DNA from: Pseudorhodoferax sp. Leaf274
GTDB taxonomy: Bacteria; Pseudomonadota; Gammaproteobacteria; Burkholderiales; Burkholderiaceae_C
Assembly: GCF_001422445.1 (NCBI RefSeq)
Contig: NZ_LMNA01000005.1
Coordinates: 1-64,000 of the forward strand
DNA length: 64,000 bases
Direction of reading: 5' to 3'
Below, one piece after another: positions 62,873 through 64,000 of the stretch. A program made the translations under genes and the position numbers. The notes under the pieces are model-generated. The model searched no databases. It was not told the origin of the DNA and was given only the letters and a program-made list of their open reading frames with translations. The stretch's first letter is position 1; the number at the start of each line of letters is the position of its first letter.

Positions 62873-63604
62873 TCAGCGCAGCTGGACGCCGCCGGACACT
62901 GTCACCGTCACCGTGCTCTTGCCGGCCTCCACGGGCACCGGCGCCGCGTCGGAGTAGGAGGCCTTGGCCTGCATGGGCATCATGCGCGGGCGCGGCATGC
63001 CGCCCTCGTCGGCCATCACGGACACCTCGCGCAGGCTGTAGTCGGCAAAGCCGAAGCTCTTGGCGATGTCGGTGGCCTTGGCCTTGAACTGCGCGATGGC
63101 CTGGGCCTGGGCCTGGCCCTCCACGCGCGCCCGCTCCTCACGGCTCAGGCTGAACGCGACCTGGCCCACGGTGAGCCCCTGCACGCGCCCGGCCGCGCTG
63201 CTGATGCGGCCGAAGTCGCGTCCCTCCAGCACGATCTCGGCCGTGCCCTGCCAGGTGCTGATGCGGCCCTCCTTGCTGTAGCGCGGGGACAGGCTGAAGG
63301 CGCCACTGCGCACGTCCAGCTGGCCGGGCTGCGCGGACTTGCGCGCCTCGGCCAGCGCCGCATCGATGGCGGCCTTGAGCTGGCTCTGCACCGCGGCGGC
63401 GTCGGGCGCCTCGCGCGTGGTGCTGAGCGTCATGGTCAGGAAATCCTGCGGCACCTCCACCACACCCGAGGCGGACAGCTGCACCACGTTCTGCGGCACC
63501 GGCTGCACGCCCTGGGTATGGGCATGGGCAGGCAGCAAGGCGGCGGCGCCCAGGCAGGCGGCCAGCCACAGCGAGGACGGCAAACGAGAAACGGACATGG
63601 ACAT
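62873..63604 (-). CDS. periplasmic SIMPL-domain (DUF541) protein
   Basis: A 243-residue secreted protein of the SIMPL / DUF541 (YggE-like) family. It has a signal peptide (VSRLPSSLWLAACLGAAALLPAHA), then VVQLSASGVVEVPQDFLTMTLSTTREA, SPRYSKEGRISTWQGTAEIVLEGRD and the family end SVTVTVSGGVQLR-like tail. YggE is linked to oxidative-stress protection; the mechanism is not known. The start is ATG 63604 or 63598, both after AAGAAGG. It diverges from ompR. Confidence 0.88.
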   Translation of the reverse strand: MSMSVSRLPSSLWLAACLGAAALLPAHAHTQGVQPVPQNVVQLSASGVVEVPQDFLTMTLSTTREAPDAAAVQSQLKAAIDAALAEARKSAQPGQLDVRSGAFSLSPRYSKEGRISTWQGTAEIVLEGRDFGRISSAAGRVQGLTVGQVAFSLSREERARVEGQAQAQAIAQFKAKATDIAKSFGFADYSLREVSVMADEGGMPRPRMMPMQAKASYSDAAPVPVEAGKSTVTVTVSGGVQLR

Positions 63605-63768
63605 GAACCCTTCTTTCAAGACAAGGCCGGCATGGTCGACGCAAATCGCATACATCCTGTGAAGCCCCTGCGCGCACTTGTAACAGTGTGTGCCGAACGG
63701 GGTCTTAGGCCGAAATCGCCACCAGACCGTTGCAGAATTGCCGCTGTTACACATTTCTCTGCCTGCCC

Positions 63769-64000
63769 ATGTCCCAGACTTCTTCCCGACCCGACAAGAT
63801 TTTGGTAGTGGATGACGATTCGCGCATCCGCGACTTGCTGCGTCGCTACCTCGTGCAGGAAGGCTTCGAGGTCATCCTCGCGGAAGACGGCAAGGCGCTG
63901 AGCCGGCTGATGCTGCGCGAGACCGCCGACCTGATCGTGCTCGACCTGATGATGCCGGGCGAGGACGGCCTGTCGATCTGCCGCCGCCTGCGCGCCGCCA
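63769..64000 (+). CDS. ompR: OmpR-type response regulator (5' part, runs off window)
   Basis: The first 77 residues of a response regulator: receiver domain with the acidic pocket KILVVDDDSRIRDLLRRYL and the phosphorylated Asp in LIVLDLMMPGEDG. The close match to OmpR (VVDDDxRxRxLLxRYLxxxGF) supports the name. The DNA-binding half and the sensor kinase gene lie beyond the window edge. It faces the SIMPL gene across 164 bases. Confidence 0.88.
   Translation, partial: MSQTSSRPDKILVVDDDSRIRDLLRRYLVQEGFEVILAEDGKALSRLMLRETADLIVLDLMMPGEDGLSICRRLRAA

Overview
The window is GC-rich, densely packed DNA of a betaproteobacterium, most likely a member of the Comamonadaceae. The support is the protein types (Bug-type tricarboxylate-binding proteins, CaiB/BaiF racemase, fused indolepyruvate oxidoreductase), the codon use, and the right-hand chromosomal block relA / alpha-beta hydrolase / SIMPL-domain protein / ompR beside tRNA-Val(GAC). 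It reads as an accessory catabolic region between a phage-derived remnant on the left and an IS3 remnant plus tRNA-Val on the right. Broken genes mark several of its joints.

Layout. 1-2535: a tightly overlapping set of small phage-type genes ending in a terminator and an excisionase-like gene, with no integrase. 2536-6847: hydrolase, Bug protein, gluconate-type SDR and mannonate/gluconate dehydratase-like enolase, facing a GntR regulator (7045-7845) across a 30-bp palindrome. 7861-10513: a scarred stretch with two Bug remnants, a LysR gene lacking its 5' end, an intact intradiol dioxygenase and an internally deleted hydratase. 10533-26144: acyl-CoA degradation genes (racemase, FadB-type protein, thiolase, two crotonases, thioesterase, two acyl-CoA dehydrogenases, CoA ligase), a MalT-like LuxR regulator and a Leu/Ile/Val-type binding protein. 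26284-33522: TetR regulator 1 and a branched-chain-type ABC transporter operon with a long-chain CoA ligase inside it. 33639-36358: quinone reductase, ferredoxin reductase and TetR regulator 2. 36468-45323: an eight-gene operon, largely translationally coupled, with a Rieske oxygenase (alpha, beta), crotonase, SDR, esterase, HMG-CoA-synthase-like/OB-fold protein, SCP-x-type thiolase and FAD oxidoreductase; its ferredoxin is divergent. 45459-48668: second CoA ligase, alkaline phosphatase D remnant, third acyl-CoA dehydrogenase. 48757-58278: fused indolepyruvate:ferredoxin oxidoreductase with an Lrp regulator, then an MFS / FAD oxidase / tannase-family / LysR cluster. 58520-64000: IS3 remnant, tRNA-Val, relA, hydrolase, SIMPL protein, start of ompR.

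How it may work together. Two dyad motifs recur only in front of catabolic genes. Motif A (core CCGAC-NN-GTCGG, six places) lies at both TetR genes, the ABC operon, the Rieske operon and its ferredoxin, the ferredoxin reductase, CoA ligase 2 and the thioesterase. Motif B (ATCGTC-N6-GACGAT, three places) precedes the racemase/FadB/thiolase operon, CoA ligase 1 with its acyl-CoA dehydrogenase, and the orphan binding protein, with the LuxR gene among them. I infer a two-regulon system that imports an acid, activates it to a CoA thioester, oxygenates it with the Rieske enzyme and shortens it by beta-oxidation and thiolytic cleavage. The substrate is unknown; a branched or ring-bearing carboxylic acid fits best. 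The motifs, overlaps and broken genes are read directly from the sequence; the pathway is inference.
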